The notes under the pieces: generated by a model
Database searches by the model: none
The model's input: only the letters and a program-made list of their open reading frames with translations
What the model was told of the DNA's origin: nothing
Shown: positions 15,001 to 21,339 of the stretch, piece after piece
How the letters are laid out: the number at the start of each line of letters is the position of its first letter
Numbering within the stretch: the first letter of the stretch is position 1
Source of the DNA: JBLHKS01 sp047620505
GTDB lineage: Bacteria > Verrucomicrobiota > Verrucomicrobiia > Verrucomicrobiales > DEV007
Length of the DNA stretch: 56,517 bases
Assembly (NCBI GenBank): GCA_047620505.1
Contig: JBLHKS010000019.1
Location: forward strand, 1 to 56,517
Reading direction: 5' to 3'
Position numbers and translations under genes: made by a program

Positions 15001-17273
15001 TCAGCTCAGGCCCGAGTCAACCGGCTTCGAGCGTTACAGGCGGAGCTGGGCCAGTTAGTCTTGGTGGAGGGCCGCCGGCGTCTCAGCAGACGCAGACGCA
15101 GCTGACGGCGAGCACCAGCCCGCAGGCCGAAAGCTCACTGAGCCAGGCTCTTGGCGGCGATGGAACGACGGGAACTTCGAGCGTGGACGGGGCAGTTTCG
15201 ACTGATCCGAGCGATCCGACGCCACCAGCGCCGCAGACGGAGGCTTCTCTGGGCGGAAGCACAGGTTCGGTTGCGGAGAGCGAGCTTGGAGCGGCTTTGG
15301 GCGGAGATGGATCGGTGGGCGTGACTTCGGGCGATGGTCCGAGTTCGCTGTCGCCAGGCGGACCACCTCCGAGTGCCGGAACCCAGGAGAGCCTTTCCGC
15401 TTCGACCAGCCCTGAGGCGGCGAGCGGGTTGAGCGAGGCGCTCGGCGGAGATGGAACCGCGCCAGTCGCTTCTGGCGATGGATCAACCGGGATTGACGGA
15501 AGCGGGGCTACCGCGACCGAGGAGACGCAGTCTGAACTGGAAACGAACACCGGAGCGGGTGCTGAGAGCGAGCTTTCGACTTCTTTGGGAGGCTCGGGCG
15601 AAGTTTCGGTCGATTCTGATAGCGGGGTCTCGTCTATGAGCGGGGATGGAACTTCGGCGAGTGCCGAAACGACCGAAAGCCTCGAAACCAGCACCGACGC
15701 GAGCACGGAATCTGAGTTGAGCGAGTCGACTGGCGGCGATGGGACGGCGACGACCGAATCGAGCGACGGATCGACGTCGACTGATCTGGATGGAGCCACC
15801 GCAAGCGAAGAGACGGATACTTCCCTGACTTCGAGCACGAGCGAGGAGTCCTACAACGAGATTTATGACGTTCTGGCGGACAGCCCACTTGGGTCGACAG
15901 GTCCAGAGCAGGCGTTGGCGTTCCCGGGCGCTTTTGGAGGGGAAGACGGCGTTGTGACCGATCTTTTTGGCAATCCGGTCGGCGGCGGTGAGGCTCCAAC
16001 GGGCGTGACGGCGGAGAATGCCGGTGTTGACGCTGGTCCGCTCAGTATCGGCGGCGGTCCTCCGGCTTCGCCGACGGCTCAGGCGTCGCTGCAGCAGGGC
16101 ATCAGCCCGGAGGTTGAGAGCGGCTTGAGCGAGTCGCTTGGCGGTGACGGCACGAGCGGAACTTCCAGCTCTGATGGCGCAGTTTCAGCGGATCCGACTG
16201 ATACGACTCCTCCGGCTCAGCAGACTCAGGAATCTCTCGGCGGAGGCATCAGTCCGGAGGCCGAGAGCGAATTATCGCTGTCGCTTGGCGGGGATGGCTC
16301 GGTTGGCGTGACTTCTGAGACCGGTCCGGCTTCGTTGACTCCTGGCGGTCCTCCTCCTGGCCCGGCCACGCAGCAGACGCTGAGCGATTCGACGAGTCCG
16401 CAAGCGGCTAGCGGTATGAGCGAGGCACTCGGTGGTGACGGAACGGCTCCGGTCGAATCGGATGCTGGCGCTCAGGCTGTTGATCCCGGCAGCGGCCCGC
16501 CAAATCCGCAGACGGAGCAGAATCTGGGTTCCGGCCTCAGCCCTGAGGCGGAGAGCGAGCTTGGCGATGCGCTCGGAGGTTTCGATCCTGGTCCTGCGGC
16601 AGGCGGCGATGCGGGTCCAGCAGCTGCTGGCGCGGAGCCCGGTTTGTTTGACGGAATCGGCGAGCCCGGTCCTCCGGCGACTTCGGTGACGGCTGCGAAT
16701 GGCGGTGTTGGCGCTGGTCCGCTCAGCCTTGGCGGTGGTCCTCCAGTGACGCCCGAGACTCAGACTTCGCTTACCGAGAGCATCAGCCCGCAGGCTGAGA
16801 GCGGCTTGAGCGAGTCGCTTGGCGGCGATGGTTCGAGCGGGACGACCGGCTCAGACGGCGCGGTTTCAGCTGATCCGTCCGATCCGACTCCTCCGGCTCA
16901 GCAGACTGAGGAATCGCTCGGCGGCGGCATCAGTCTGGAAGCGGAGAGCGAGTTGGGCGCGGCTCTGGGCGGAGATGGTTCGGTTGGCGTGACTCCTGGA
17001 ACGGGTCCGGCTTCGGTGACGCCTGGTGGTCCGCCTCCTGGCCCGGCTGCCCAGCAGTCGTTGTCTCAATCGACCAGCCCGCAGACTGCGAGTGCCCTGA
17101 GTCAGTCGCTCGGCGGCGATGGAACGGCTCCAGTCGAGTCGGATGCCGGCGCTCTGGGGGTTGATCCCGGAAGTGGCTCGCCAACTCCGCAAACGGAGCA
17201 GAATCTGGGGAACAGCATCGGCGTTGAGGCGGAAAATGAGTTGAGCGCCGCCATCGGCGAGTCTGAGCTTTGA
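3..17273 (+). CDS. Giant two-partner-secretion exoprotein (TpsA, FHA-type), 5'-truncated by the window edge
   Basis: Secreted filamentous-haemagglutinin-like protein. The frame is open to the left edge and reads LLAAIWFVTMASLLMW just before the mature part, a signal-peptide core, so the true start lies outside the window. Numbering from the GTG at 24, a TPS domain (about residues 15-230) carries the NPNG signature at 98-101 and directs recognition by TpsB. A long Gly/Asn-rich right-handed beta-helix follows, interrupted by recognisable inserts: a YAQLGHGG tandem array (about 1230-1560), a lectin/LamG-like module (about 2146-2312), a choice-of-anchor-Q-like beta-helix segment (about 2940-3180) and a discoidin (F5/8 C)-like module (about 3905-4075). 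A Pro-rich linker (about 4854-4898) leads to an acidic Ser/Gly repeat tail. Its transporter lies 110 bp downstream. Adhesin, biofilm or inhibition roles are possible; none is shown by sequence. Confidence 0.93.
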   Translation, partial: LLAAIWFVTMASLLMWQVEPYANPHEPNVVRGSVEFDDVLDGHLKIHQTSGTAVIDWEGFSIDVGEITEFYQPNSKSAALNRVRGAGTSIIDGQLSANGRIFLINPNGVIIGAGGRVDVGGFVASTLDLNLDEFERGGDLNFNGGSQAAIVNLGQIGASDGDIFLIAASVQNLGTLTAPDGTVGLAAGNSVLIKADGEERVFVKGAAGSQAIGVDSQGVIQAQVAELKAHGGNVYALAIRNEGRIAATTLSNEGGRVFIRANGGKIRNNGQVVARGPGGGAGKIEITAGAGPNSEVTLGELSEINAGSEAGSAGAIAIQGGIIRMQPGSAIRANGDTDGGSIEIGADPDLVPIGEMASTQINIPNGVTIHANGRNGVGGTIAIQGGVASELRIGGDVRARGGLGDGGAISMRGDNVRVLEGGLIDAGGETNGGTISLAARTARVDGEIRSVGRTGDGGVLDLAIEEELTVSETGILNASGEGNGGRIAINAAEEAIVNIAGQLLAPGRVGNGGEILIDGAEEINVSATGFLNASGKGNGGTITLAAEGTVDFQGTALASGTDGNGGLISVSGVDGVTVGVGALLDAGGGTNGGAITVASSDGSVDFLGTALAAGGSGDGGSITVSGAEGATIGPNAFLDASGGGNGGSILVDGGNGITDFQGTAIATGGSGIGGTISLAGATINVSGSAAMDASGATGGGTIAIGDADSRNVSVAPGATLAANAVESGDGGSVTFAASQNLNFQGNVSASGVGTGGVAEFTGQAAAGIDLGDLVNRVNLEAAAAGSLVVSPDDLNVVGAGQIGGLSDQGINDWLETGANLRLQANAGNISIGSAVDIDFSGGGELALEAAADITMESGAQIDAGQSGSISMLAAGEVSISSGAGLTAGSISAEAGDSLTFAGLADASNSDGVGGRIDLTAPELSIETGSVIDASGTNGGGVIRIGGGRRGRDTTIANATNTTVDAGAVILANGGAGDGGNVTFWANGVMDYRGAVEARGGAGGFVEVSGLEQLEFAGTVDTGGGQLLLDPFNYTIGAVEAGNIVTALASNNVTIDTTADVGTHGSSGNVADTGIINVNSNIFYDSTFDLTFLALADANFNASVQNRNATGGDVNVVAGWDGTTAFNSATFLAEDHQTTTVYGQNNGSVNIGDGTQTAGVAVGSRTGQNNVFGYDVNVLAGNGAGNNRFAQLGFQVTDGIALDGTNLGAAPAVNGAINVRARNTINATAGDTGQYTYAQIGHVGADFVLDAVVDAAANAAIDVRAGADITFTGGGNFDAYAQLGHGGAAADGAHSGTVTLRDSGALTFSAGTGAQSYAQLGHGGISEDTGANSGDILIENVGDIAFTGGGTVGVNANAYAQLGHGGLVADGAHSGAVTIRDSGALTFTAGVGQFSYAQLGHGGYSEDSGDNSGDILIENLGNITFAGGGDSISYAQLGHGGYVGRGAHSGSVTLRDSGNLTISAGNGSFAYAQLGHGGLADNAGDDSGAILIENLGNIAVNGGGASSTYAQIGHGGVEADGNPSGSISITAAGNLTLTGQDVANRYALIGHGDEPAGAGDTDAGNTVQGTISLDVAGNISFTNAFLGNLIDNDGTNNGGDLAIISDAIAMDANSSVVGAGALTIAPQTASRAINLGSGVGGLDLSSVELANLQDGFSSITIGDAVAGAGQVGVIDATFTDPLTLVGGGMILTGLNAGTNNVILNARTSGIFDGPGTTLDVTAGNLAVFTAAGFGLNFAGGEIETAVTGIEVDGGTGGIFASNTGDVTIGGVDAGLTGLSTTNADITFSSSGNITVSEAIGSSGGNVSLAATGASQDIDLNAALNAGGGNVTLSATRNLAIRANTSTSGAGFIDVDAGKTINLTNSALVSAVNGAITFDANTGGATAGNFVGVIVNNGTVQSTGSGSITVNGQGGDSGNGNYGIHLQAGGDIISSGSGAVTLNGTGGSTTGDGSHGLRLDGAGTTITSSSGAISINGQATGTGSDNQGIVMVNSALIQGTGAAALDLEASGSGTSGGFTVINGVIESSSGSIDISATAPSGSGFGLVSGGIVRSGSGNISITGETPSNDDFLIINAGTSIESTSGDISLVGNTFRLDAPATISSSGALSIGPRDAATSIGIGNGATGTLNISSAELAQLTDGFSSITIGGSVTTTETFDGPGLPSSLEIGTGSPTVSGGFLNLAANSVVRTIATDFTHSFVAEVDWVRGVNGDIAFGLGSDTSNPDARGAVGYPSAVFLAIDNGVEPYARQSGAGFNGTLRLTYDSVTGQLTPEVIRPGQSNLNLGPLDISDNGFNGTNSQLYVQGGGSTMTIDNFTFTRPATGAVDIQAATFNDPITIGGGDITVNGALSAAAGNNLSLQAGNNLVVDGNLTTTGAGAIDIDVGREFQVLNDAQITTVNGGIDININPTQQAGQFRGLQLGGDIISSGTGNIVIETVGGDTNNSTAALVAGAGSTIQSTGTGTIDITATGRANAPAIGLNTGGVISSAIGNINISATHTGSGLGLSLQNSGQINSTGSANITINATAGGDNVLMSGPAAQIGGPSATGNITINTDDLNITDGVIQTSGALTIAPITASTTIGIGGGAGTLDLSAAALGTLQDGFSSITIGHAAGTGAVTVNAVTFNDPVTLRSPNAGGSIAVNGQITGAGDASITLDGPGATTTFGVGGGISTEGDAITISDSVVLNANTVLDTTAGAMPAGANITVGGAVTGNGNDFTANAGTGGALSLAALNNIGTLSLSGDSMSFSGAVGASSGLTLNAANGISLTGAAADFNISGGAVNINADSDGNGTGSFAINDAGGSLVSNNNNVNLTAAAYDFTGTINAGTGTVTLLNSVNGGAINIGNGFDATVDTANDTVDGTTTSITALLANRGIDGKISLGEAIAANNNTGAGVIGFDPALDGSPINVVSQLDISNSLTLQGNGARNTLIDGGNSTRVFAANISGITVNFNDLTIRNANASEGAGVQLAGNGGTVNFNRVRFTGNTTPGNGAAIYVNTGNATANININESLFDGNFGGGGTIVVFPGATVNVRNTTITGNTGNPAFLSQFNGGGSATILNSTITGNSHGIESRNSGSITVINSIVAGNTGNNFVAGGGAANNVVSGGNNIVDSAANFNSVGSDVIFGGALNTLIGGLANNGGPTDTHALAGGSVAIDAGSNAAAAALTTDQRGTARIFNTTVDVGAFESGSSGSFAPFAGGFVQDALLDQITAANLVIGNASAGAINVDQALTLSTSGNLSLLSGGVISVNNSIANTGGGISLDGGAATLLNGNLTTAGGAISVADNASLGADFTADATNGGAAAAGANVTFGGTVTGSGSARNFTANAGAGGTLSIGGNIGAGGLINDVDLDALSFTYGDDLTAQGNVTVDTKNNIALTSGSSMTVGNGNLTLNAHLNFLQGTNTIYRGIDLDNATLTATGTGSISLVGRARTPDFSGATTIHGIRLAGAGTLITTGNGNIVLDGIAPQVVRGGNNHAIMIENGAGVIATGTGNVSIVGLNLSESSLNSNQNGVVITGTGSRVGSNSGTLAITGTGGHLQSSEGINILDSGEVSSTSGDITLTGTIKSNNGNHNTQGAGILYDSATPITTTGTINLITGGGTFNNQGVGARLLLSNGSISGGTGVNIRAADGSSIDLGSAVDTATNGLELSAAELARITSTSPIVIGHGNSGDITVSDAIGVAVDGFSLITGSSINVNNPITNTGGFLLLQGPATTTNLNADLTTNGSPITISDSVVLGATNISLNTTAGGNPTGANVSITGAIDADAAANVRNLTINAGSGGGITFGGAIGSTERIDALNLTANSLTFGGGLTTDGALSLTTANGITLTGANADFNIGGTVTIDADSDANGTGTFSIDDAGGSIDTNGNDLQVTAAGIILDGTINAGAGNVSFVQSQAGIGISFGTAPASSLIYSPGTLLFNGGGNQGSHVPANMLNQNGLSANYVSGVTDFSTYSGTTHAWNAPGNANLFLSAIGNVDFNLDLDLGSSLALHTFVLWLDHAGRTSRLPDDFEILLSDDITFATSTTVLNQDSPSPLSVQSTANQIAFTTPATGRYVRFDFNSSKGHSDYQIGEIAFLGAPAGPPANGFNFTDAELSNITANNLNIGNASHTGTFQTFGDTSAAVGQLNLSSGSTIDISHNLTNTGGGITVDGAATTLGAALTGAGAITINDNLTLDGYGTVDATNGGSLEAGGNVAINGSVTGSGSTQNFTVDAGTFGALSIGGDVGGTGLINDVDFNALSFTYANELTAQGNVAVNAVRNIFLSPSSTITTTTGSIDLTGNSDGIGTGNFSGVYVGGGIDTTSGAITLIGMGGDNGNDNVGVRLFGGVINSTGTGPAVGALTIDGTGGTGGANENHGVRLEDGAEINTVDGNLALTGFGGISGAAGSKGVYLVNSDISSTGTGANAGSLTLVGSGADDTIGLIGFEVSSGAVVSTVDGEISITGTGGSGSSDFNDGVLIFNEVLSTGTGGITINGTAGDGVNSNAGVELVGGSALVQAVNGNISITGVADGTGASDNDGVAINNSAAVRTTGAGNIDITGTGTASGTGRGIFIQNGGVAQATGAGNLTLTGTGVGEAGIENAATVSTSTGDLSLIANTVALTGTTSAGTGIFSVTAGGTVDLTQITTPGTLNITGLAGNDTILLDEVATNLSVTGGGGTDSVGFNAAAAGVTVNLASLNGVSTLTGSVNTDTLNGTAGSDTFNVTADNAGDVGGIDFTSFENLNGGAGDDSFTFTNQATIDGQVDGGAEASADTLTIDDTDLATNETYTVSDQSGFFRVERNPTYDFTNIETLGLNSGSGNDTVNTEFFSFAQNLNGGGGGNSLFNSGTQVYDPSSPIANTLNPGADITYSNFGNAPPPPPVPPVSPASPPLPPPPPPLPPLPPVPVPVLPPGPPVVTPEIVTNVINEVTNVGQVDTTTQTVEAGGGESVDVGSGQNTVVDNFSAGGSGDAGTTTTQQPSGTATPQQLIAQADNTVVDNFGTGGSTTTTSGGGLFSSGPSQPASSVTGGAGPVSLGGGPPASQQTQTQLTASTSPQAESSLSQALGGDGTTGTSSVDGAVSTDPSDPTPPAPQTEASLGGSTGSVAESELGAALGGDGSVGVTSGDGPSSLSPGGPPPSAGTQESLSASTSPEAASGLSEALGGDGTAPVASGDGSTGIDGSGATATEETQSELETNTGAGAESELSTSLGGSGEVSVDSDSGVSSMSGDGTSASAETTESLETSTDASTESELSESTGGDGTATTESSDGSTSTDLDGATASEETDTSLTSSTSEESYNEIYDVLADSPLGSTGPEQALAFPGAFGGEDGVVTDLFGNPVGGGEAPTGVTAENAGVDAGPLSIGGGPPASPTAQASLQQGISPEVESGLSESLGGDGTSGTSSSDGAVSADPTDTTPPAQQTQESLGGGISPEAESELSLSLGGDGSVGVTSETGPASLTPGGPPPGPATQQTLSDSTSPQAASGMSEALGGDGTAPVESDAGAQAVDPGSGPPNPQTEQNLGSGLSPEAESELGDALGGFDPGPAAGGDAGPAAAGAEPGLFDGIGEPGPPATSVTAANGGVGAGPLSLGGGPPVTPETQTSLTESISPQAESGLSESLGGDGSSGTTGSDGAVSADPSDPTPPAQQTEESLGGGISLEAESELGAALGGDGSVGVTPGTGPASVTPGGPPPGPAAQQSLSQSTSPQTASALSQSLGGDGTAPVESDAGALGVDPGSGSPTPQTEQNLGNSIGVEAENELSAAIGESEL
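3708..4700 (+). repeat. Tandem YAQLGHGG repeats inside the TpsA gene
   Basis: Nine units begin at a Tyr codon at 3708, 3837, 3948, 4074, 4185, 4299, 4410, 4524 and 4635. Units are 111-129 nt (37-43 residues) and most start YAQLGHGG. Two unit types alternate, one continuing DGAHSGxVTLRDSG and one continuing NSGDILIEN, so the real period is a dimer of about 75 residues. The block uses more C-ending codons (GCC, AAC, ATC) than the flanks, where GCG and GAT dominate. Confidence 0.9.
15039..17270 (+). repeat. C-terminal LGGDG repeat tail of TpsA
   Basis: About 13 units of roughly 40 residues, each centred on LGGDG or a close variant and followed by a (T/S)QxSL...SPxAES(E/G)LS segment. They group into three larger blocks starting near 15039, 16027 and 16707, each opening with GPxSxGGGPP. 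Blocks two and three are very similar over their whole length, which points to recent duplication. The tail is Ser/Gly/Asp/Glu-rich, has no membrane anchor, and follows a Pro-rich linker at about 14583-14715. Confidence 0.88.
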
Positions 17274-17383
17274 GAGTGAGCAGTCTGATCGCAGAAACTT
17301 GTCCTTTCTTTGATTGATGAATTGCGTGTTGCTGTCTTGAAATTGCTTGCAAGGATCGGGCCAAACCTTTAGGACAGCGGGCC

Positions 17384-19210
17384 GTGACTACGACTTTCAC
17401 CCCTGAAAAACCACTAATCGCGTTCCTGATTACAGGACTGGCGTTTGTTTTCGGACCGGGCGCGTGGGCGCAGGGCGAGGGTGAATTGGTCGAGCGCGTG
17501 AAGGAGCAGCGCGAGGAGGCGTTGCCCGATGCGGGCGAGGGCGGAAGCCAGCAGCTGCCGGATGTGCCGGAGCCCGATGGTGAGGCTGATGACACGCCGT
17601 TGGATATTGAAATTCAGGCGTTTAAGCTGATCGCGCATCAGGATCGGGCGGATGTGAAGGGCGCGTTTGAGATCGAGTCACCGGTGATGGTCGACGAGGA
17701 TCTTTTGCCGCCGGAGGGGCTGAGCGAGTTGTTGGAGGCTGAGTTTGTTGGTGAGCAGCTTTCGATGGCGATGCTGGAGGCGATCCCGAAGGCGATTATC
17801 GAGGCGTATCGCGAAGGCGATTACCCGCTGGTGGACGCTTATTTTCCTGAGCAGGACATCACGACGGGTAAAATTCAGGTGGTCGTCCGGGAGGCGCTTC
17901 TGGGCAAGTTGAAGGTCGATGGGGCGGAGGGTTCGACTTCGGATTATTTGATGAAGCAGATTCGGGTGGCTCCGGGCGAACGGATCAACAGCACGATTCT
18001 TGAAGGGGATATCGATTGGATGAATTCGAGCCCGGCGCGGCGGATTGATTTGATTTACGAGCGTGGCGAGGAGGATGGGACGAGCGATATTATCCTGAAA
18101 AGTCAGGGGCTGCCGCCAGTCGGTGCGTACGTCAGTTACGGGAACACGGGGGTCGAGGCGACGGGGGTTAACGAGTGGGCGACGGGGTTCAATATTTCCA
18201 GCTTGTTCGGATCGGAGCACGATTTGGGTTACAGCTTCAGCGGCGATGCGGAGCTGGATAACTTGAATGCGCATACGGTGATTTACGGGCTTCCTCTGCC
18301 GTGGCGTCATCGGTTGCAGTTCATCGGCGCTTACGTGACGAGTCAGTCTGGAGCGGGTTCGGCGGTGCTGCCGTTGGATGTGGATGGGGAAAGCATTCAG
18401 GGTAGCGCGAATTACAAAATCATCCTGCCGAAGATCGATATTCATCGTCAGAATCTGACGCTGGGGATCGATTACAAGAGCACGAACACGGATATTTTGT
18501 TCGGCGGACAGACGTTTTTCGATTCGGTGGTGGAGGTGTTCCAGTTTCGGGCGGGTTACGATTTAACGGTGAGCGATAAGCTGGGTTACACGCGTTTTGA
18601 TGTGGGCGCGGTATTCAGCCCGGGCGATATGCTGAATTCGAATAACGACGAGGCGTTTCAGGCGTTGCGAGATCAGTCGACTTCGGATTACTGGTATTTG
18701 AGCGGCGAGGTTGAGCGTTATGTGAAGTTGCCGAAGGACTGGGGTTTGAAGTTAACGGTGGAGGGTCAATTTACCGATGATCGGCTGGTTTCGACCGAGC
18801 AGCTGCTGGCTGGCGGGTATCGGAGTTTGCGTGGAGTGGACGAAAATATCGCGCGCGGGGACACGGGAATTGTGAGCGGGTTAGAGTTGATCGCGCCGCG
18901 GTTTTCGATCGTGAAAAAGAAGGCCGCAGCCCCAGGCGAGGGCGAAGATCCGGCTGAGGGCGAAAAGGCAGAAGCCGAGGGCGTGGACACGGTTGGGGCG
19001 TTCGCGTTTGTGGATTCGGCGTGGCTTTATAGTAATGGGGATTTTCAGGGAGAGCCGGATCAGTCGCTGCAGACGACGGGTCTGGGAGTGAATTATCGAT
19101 TTGGGAAACACGCGAGCCTGCGGGCATCGTATGGCTGGGTGTTGAACGATTCAGGTCTTGAAGAAGTCGGCGAGGGCAAGTGGCATTTCGGCTTCACAAT
19201 GTCGTATTGA
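17384..19210 (+). CDS. TpsB outer-membrane transporter (ShlB/FhaC family)
   Basis: Exports the upstream TpsA across the outer membrane. The 608-residue protein starts at GTG, with AGGA nine bases upstream. It has a signal peptide with probable cleavage after AWA (residue 29), POTRA-like domains over about 70-245, and a 16-strand-type barrel to the end. The lid-loop motif is visible as GGYRSLRGVDENIARGD near residue 490, the RG(Y/F/V) signature of Omp85-type transporters. The last residue is an aromatic Tyr, as expected for a barrel insertion signal. A charged Lys/Glu/Ala/Pro loop (about 507-530) is an unusual insertion between late strands. Gene order tpsA-tpsB fits a co-transcribed pair. Confidence 0.92.
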   Translation: MTTTFTPEKPLIAFLITGLAFVFGPGAWAQGEGELVERVKEQREEALPDAGEGGSQQLPDVPEPDGEADDTPLDIEIQAFKLIAHQDRADVKGAFEIESPVMVDEDLLPPEGLSELLEAEFVGEQLSMAMLEAIPKAIIEAYREGDYPLVDAYFPEQDITTGKIQVVVREALLGKLKVDGAEGSTSDYLMKQIRVAPGERINSTILEGDIDWMNSSPARRIDLIYERGEEDGTSDIILKSQGLPPVGAYVSYGNTGVEATGVNEWATGFNISSLFGSEHDLGYSFSGDAELDNLNAHTVIYGLPLPWRHRLQFIGAYVTSQSGAGSAVLPLDVDGESIQGSANYKIILPKIDIHRQNLTLGIDYKSTNTDILFGGQTFFDSVVEVFQFRAGYDLTVSDKLGYTRFDVGAVFSPGDMLNSNNDEAFQALRDQSTSDYWYLSGEVERYVKLPKDWGLKLTVEGQFTDDRLVSTEQLLAGGYRSLRGVDENIARGDTGIVSGLELIAPRFSIVKKKAAAPGEGEDPAEGEKAEAEGVDTVGAFAFVDSAWLYSNGDFQGEPDQSLQTTGLGVNYRFGKHASLRASYGWVLNDSGLEEVGEGKWHFGFTMSY

Positions 19211-19251
19211 AGGATTGCAGTTTTTTGGGCGGTCCGTATATATTTTAACGG

Positions 19252-19635
19252 ATGACCTCATTTGAAATCTCTGAAACGATCGAAGCCTCAGCTGAAACCA
19301 TTTATTCAGCGTGGCTTGATTCGGACGGACACACGAAAATGACCGGCGGCGAGGCGACCTGCTCTGACCAGCTGGGCGGGGAATTCACAGCTTGGAACGG
19401 CTACATTTCGGGGAAGAACCTGGAACTTAAGCCCGGAAAATTGATCAAGCAGGAATGGCGAACCACGACTTTCGCCGAAGATGATGCGTCTTCGATCATT
19501 GAAATTTCACTCGAAGATGAAGGGGGCGGCTGCCGAGTAACTCTCAAGCATTCCGAGATCCCTGACGGCCAATCTGATTATAATCAGGGCTGGAAAGATC
19601 ATTATTTCTCGCCAATGCAGGAATATTTTGGCTAG
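19252..19635 (+). CDS. SRPBCC / AHSA1-like protein
   Basis: A 127-residue protein with the START-like (Bet v1) pattern: an N-terminal strand FEISETIEASAETIYSAW, then GGEFTAWNGYISG and a C-terminal amphipathic helix starting at GWKDHYF. The family binds hydrophobic ligands; many members are of unknown function and are often paired with ArsR regulators, which are absent here. Half-sites TCCGT (19233-19237) and ACGGA (19248-19252) flank an A/T-rich stretch just before the ATG and could be a promoter-operator. Substrate is unknown. Confidence 0.8.
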   Translation: MTSFEISETIEASAETIYSAWLDSDGHTKMTGGEATCSDQLGGEFTAWNGYISGKNLELKPGKLIKQEWRTTTFAEDDASSIIEISLEDEGGGCRVTLKHSEIPDGQSDYNQGWKDHYFSPMQEYFG

Positions 19636-19666
19636 ATCGCTGAGAACAAACCCTAAATCGTATCCT

Positions 19667-20026
19667 ATGGAAATTTTTGAACATGTTGAAACCGTTGCTG
19701 ACGTCATTGACGCGGCCGTCGTCATTCTTTTGGTGCTTGGGACTACGTTCGCTTTCCTGCGAGCGGCCTTCACGGTCTTCACCAGAGGAAGCGATGTCAT
19801 TCGGCATCTGCGAATCGATCTCGGTCAGTCGCTATTGCTGTCCCTTGAGGTTCTCATCATTTCAGACATCCTTCACAGCATTGTGAAGCGGTCGATCGAA
19901 GATCTTACGATTCTAGGCGTCATCGTTGTCATCCGAGTCACGCTGGCGTTCTTCCTTGATCGCGAAATTACGCATCTTCGGCACGAAATCGCCAAATCCG
20001 AAAAAGAAAAATCCAGCGAATCATGA
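19667..20026 (+). CDS. DUF1622 family membrane protein
   Basis: About 119 residues beginning MEIFEHVETV at the ATG at 19667; a TTG at 19628 would extend it over the previous gene and is less likely. Three hydrophobic segments are visible (about 15-34, 55-75 and 85-105). The patterns LRIDLGQSLLLSLEVLIISD and LGVIVVIRVTLAFFLDREI are characteristic of DUF1622, a small inner-membrane family of unknown function. The C-terminus is highly charged (Lys/Glu/Ser). The stop overlaps the next start by 4 bp, so it is probably translated with the patatin gene. Confidence 0.78.
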   Translation: MEIFEHVETVADVIDAAVVILLVLGTTFAFLRAAFTVFTRGSDVIRHLRIDLGQSLLLSLEVLIISDILHSIVKRSIEDLTILGVIVVIRVTLAFFLDREITHLRHEIAKSEKEKSSES

Positions 20027-21216
20027 GCGAACCTAACCAAGATAAACACGCCGTCGTTCTTTCCGGAGGCGGCGCAAATGGTGCTTACGAAATTGGCGTC
20101 CTCAAGGCGCTTGTCACCGGCCAGTGCCCGAGCACAAACGGGCAGCCGCTTGACCCGGATGTTTTTCTGGGAACCTCGGTTGGCGCGTTCAACGCAGCGT
20201 TTCTCGTTTCCCAGTGGGATCAGTACGGAGCTTCATCGGTTAACAACCTGGAAAACATCTGGGTGAACGAGTTTTGCTCAAATTTCCCCAAACGATCCAA
20301 CGGCATCTTTCATATTCGAGGCAATTTGCTTCCCTACATGAATCCCATGTCTTGGTTTCCGAATCCCTTCCGGCCTGCCTACGGAGCTGCGAAAGACATC
20401 GGGTCGCTGACTTGGGATAGCGTGCAGCGGGTGGTTAACCTGGTAGCGGATCAAGATGCGACGTTTCTCGAGAGAGTCGTTAATCTGGTTAATTTCAGTA
20501 GCTTCATTTCGACGTCTCCGTTGAAGCGCCACGTCGAGAAGAAAATCGACTATTCGGGCATTCGCAGTTCGTCCAAGCAGCTTAAAATTGCCGCAACCAA
20601 CTGGGCTCAAGGGCGCGCCGATATTTTTGAGAACCGCGCCATGACCGATAAACTCGGGCCTCAAGCGATCCTCGCTTCGACGGCGATCCCGGGCGTTTTT
20701 CCGGTCCAGAAGGTCGGTGCCGAGCCATTTGTCGATGGCGGAGTCCTCATGAATTCGCCTTTGATGCCGGCGATTGAGTCCGGGGCGAACGTGATTCACG
20801 TGCTGACGCTGAATCCTCCCGTGAATAAAATTCCGCTCTCGACGATGAGCAATACCATGACTACCCAATGGCGTCAGCAGGTGATTGCCTGGGTGAAGAG
20901 CGTCGAGAATGACATGAAAAGGGCTCGGAATATCAACATGACTCTTGAGTTGGGAAGTCTCGCCGTTGATGAGCTTTCAGATAAGAGCAAAGTCGCGAAA
21001 TCCATCAAAAAATTCCGCCAGAATAAGACCCCGCTCACCGTTTACCTTTATCGTCCGAATGACGACCTAGGCGGTCCGCTGGGATTGCTGAATTTCGACG
21101 AAAAGAGAGTCAAGATGCTGATCGAGCGCGGCTTTCAGGACACTAAAAACTATCGCCCGGAAGAGGACAATTTCGTGTCGGCGAAACCAATTCGCGAGCC
21201 GGAAAGCGAAGCGTAG
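20023..21216 (+). CDS. Patatin-like phospholipase
   Basis: A 397-residue acyl hydrolase. The oxyanion-hole glycine motif GGGANGAYEIG is at 15-25, the nucleophile elbow GTSVG places the catalytic Ser at 52, and the DGG motif gives the catalytic Asp near 238. Together these form the Ser-Asp dyad of patatins, which release fatty acids from membrane lipids. There is no signal peptide, so it acts in the cytoplasm or at the inner face of the membrane. It overlaps the DUF1622 gene by 4 bp, which makes a two-gene unit likely. Family is certain; substrate is not. Confidence 0.9.
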   Translation: MSEPNQDKHAVVLSGGGANGAYEIGVLKALVTGQCPSTNGQPLDPDVFLGTSVGAFNAAFLVSQWDQYGASSVNNLENIWVNEFCSNFPKRSNGIFHIRGNLLPYMNPMSWFPNPFRPAYGAAKDIGSLTWDSVQRVVNLVADQDATFLERVVNLVNFSSFISTSPLKRHVEKKIDYSGIRSSSKQLKIAATNWAQGRADIFENRAMTDKLGPQAILASTAIPGVFPVQKVGAEPFVDGGVLMNSPLMPAIESGANVIHVLTLNPPVNKIPLSTMSNTMTTQWRQQVIAWVKSVENDMKRARNINMTLELGSLAVDELSDKSKVAKSIKKFRQNKTPLTVYLYRPNDDLGGPLGLLNFDEKRVKMLIERGFQDTKNYRPEEDNFVSAKPIREPESEA

Positions 21217-21339
21217 TTGCTGCTGCCTGAGTTGGAGAAATTCTCATTTCGATTATCTTCGGTTTGGATCTCCGCCTCCAGAACGAGGGCGGGAAAACGA
21301 TTGCAGCGGTTCATCTGATCGCTAAGGACAGGAGTTCAA

